A stretch of DNA of 12,449 nt from RUG754 sp964345365 (GTDB lineage Bacteria > Bacillota > Clostridia > Peptostreptococcales > Anaerovoracaceae), in assembly GCA_964345365.1 (NCBI GenBank), contig CAYFQR010000035.1:1-12449 (forward strand). The letters run 5' to 3'. Within the stretch, counting starts at the first letter, position 1, and the number at the start of each line of letters is the position of its first letter. This document shows positions 12,399 to 12,449 of the stretch, in pieces. The notes below the pieces were generated by a model, which worked only from the letters and a program-made list of their open reading frames with translations, did not search any database and was not told where the DNA came from. A program made the position numbers and the translations under genes.

Positions 12399-12449
12399 AA
12401 CCGGCGACGTCCTACTTTCCCGGGCAGCTTCCTGCCAAGTATCATCGGC
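12399..12449 (-). rRNA. rrf: 5S ribosomal RNA, 3' end (runs off the window)
   Basis: The minus strand reads GCCGATGATACTTGGCAGG, then GGGAAAGTAGGACGTCGCCGG, the characteristic 3' third of bacterial 5S rRNA including loop E and the terminal helix strand. The exact 3' end is estimated. The 5' part and the rest of the rRNA operon lie beyond the right edge. Confidence 0.92.

Noticed and set aside
1..12449. CRISPR array, toxin-antitoxin pair, prophage or transposase gene
   Set aside because: I looked on both strands and saw no regularly spaced repeats and no proteins of these kinds; the single Xer-type recombinase next to nudF looks chromosomal.

Overview
The window looks like chromosomal DNA of a low-to-moderate G+C Firmicute of class Clostridia. 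It has strong AGGAGG-type ribosome binding sites, A/T-rich sigma-A promoters, CCA-encoding tRNA genes, a nudF-xerD neighbourhood and a 5S rRNA-tRNA-Glu operon end. The C-terminal domain of the large secreted peptidase resembles one I associate with Anaerovoracaceae (Clostridiales Family XIII: Mogibacterium, Eubacterium nodatum and relatives). That placement is an inference from memory. A 10-base N run and a doubly broken gene around it suggest a draft or metagenomic assembly.

Layout. Positions 1-1285: a partial xerD-type recombinase and a NudF-type ADP-ribose pyrophosphatase, both on the minus strand with their own promoters. Positions 1286-1551: an intergenic region with a complete promoter-hairpin-linker-terminator unit that encodes no protein and is a candidate C-rich small RNA. 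Positions 1552-2655: a YprB-type RNase H-fold exonuclease, possibly translated from a leaderless mRNA. Positions 2730-2930: tRNA-Glu(CTC) with promoter and terminators. Positions 2976-4108: a two-gene minus-strand unit, a 67-residue membrane protein followed by a YkuE-type metallophosphoesterase that carries a nine-G tract. Positions 4204-5708: a Cache-GGDEF diguanylate cyclase gene broken by a frameshift, an in-frame TAG and the N gap. Positions 5839-7039: an iron-type alcohol dehydrogenase behind a folded leader. Positions 7083-7977: a DapF-fold racemase/epimerase. Positions 7911-8430: tRNA-Leu(TAG) between two copies of an ~80-base intergenic repeat, with a possible insertion-sequence end. 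Positions 8443-12262: a 1235-residue secreted M14 zinc carboxypeptidase-like protein. Positions 12285-12449: the end of an rRNA operon (5S rRNA, tRNA-Glu(TTC), terminator).

Most genes are housekeeping or metabolic and appear to be separately transcribed; I see no large operon or obvious defence or mobile island. The observations most worth a second look are regulatory or structural: the C-rich small RNA candidate, the paired repeats around tRNA-Leu with a compensatory stem change, the alcohol dehydrogenase leader with two mutually exclusive hairpins, and the Glu at the catalytic Lys position of the XerD-like recombinase.
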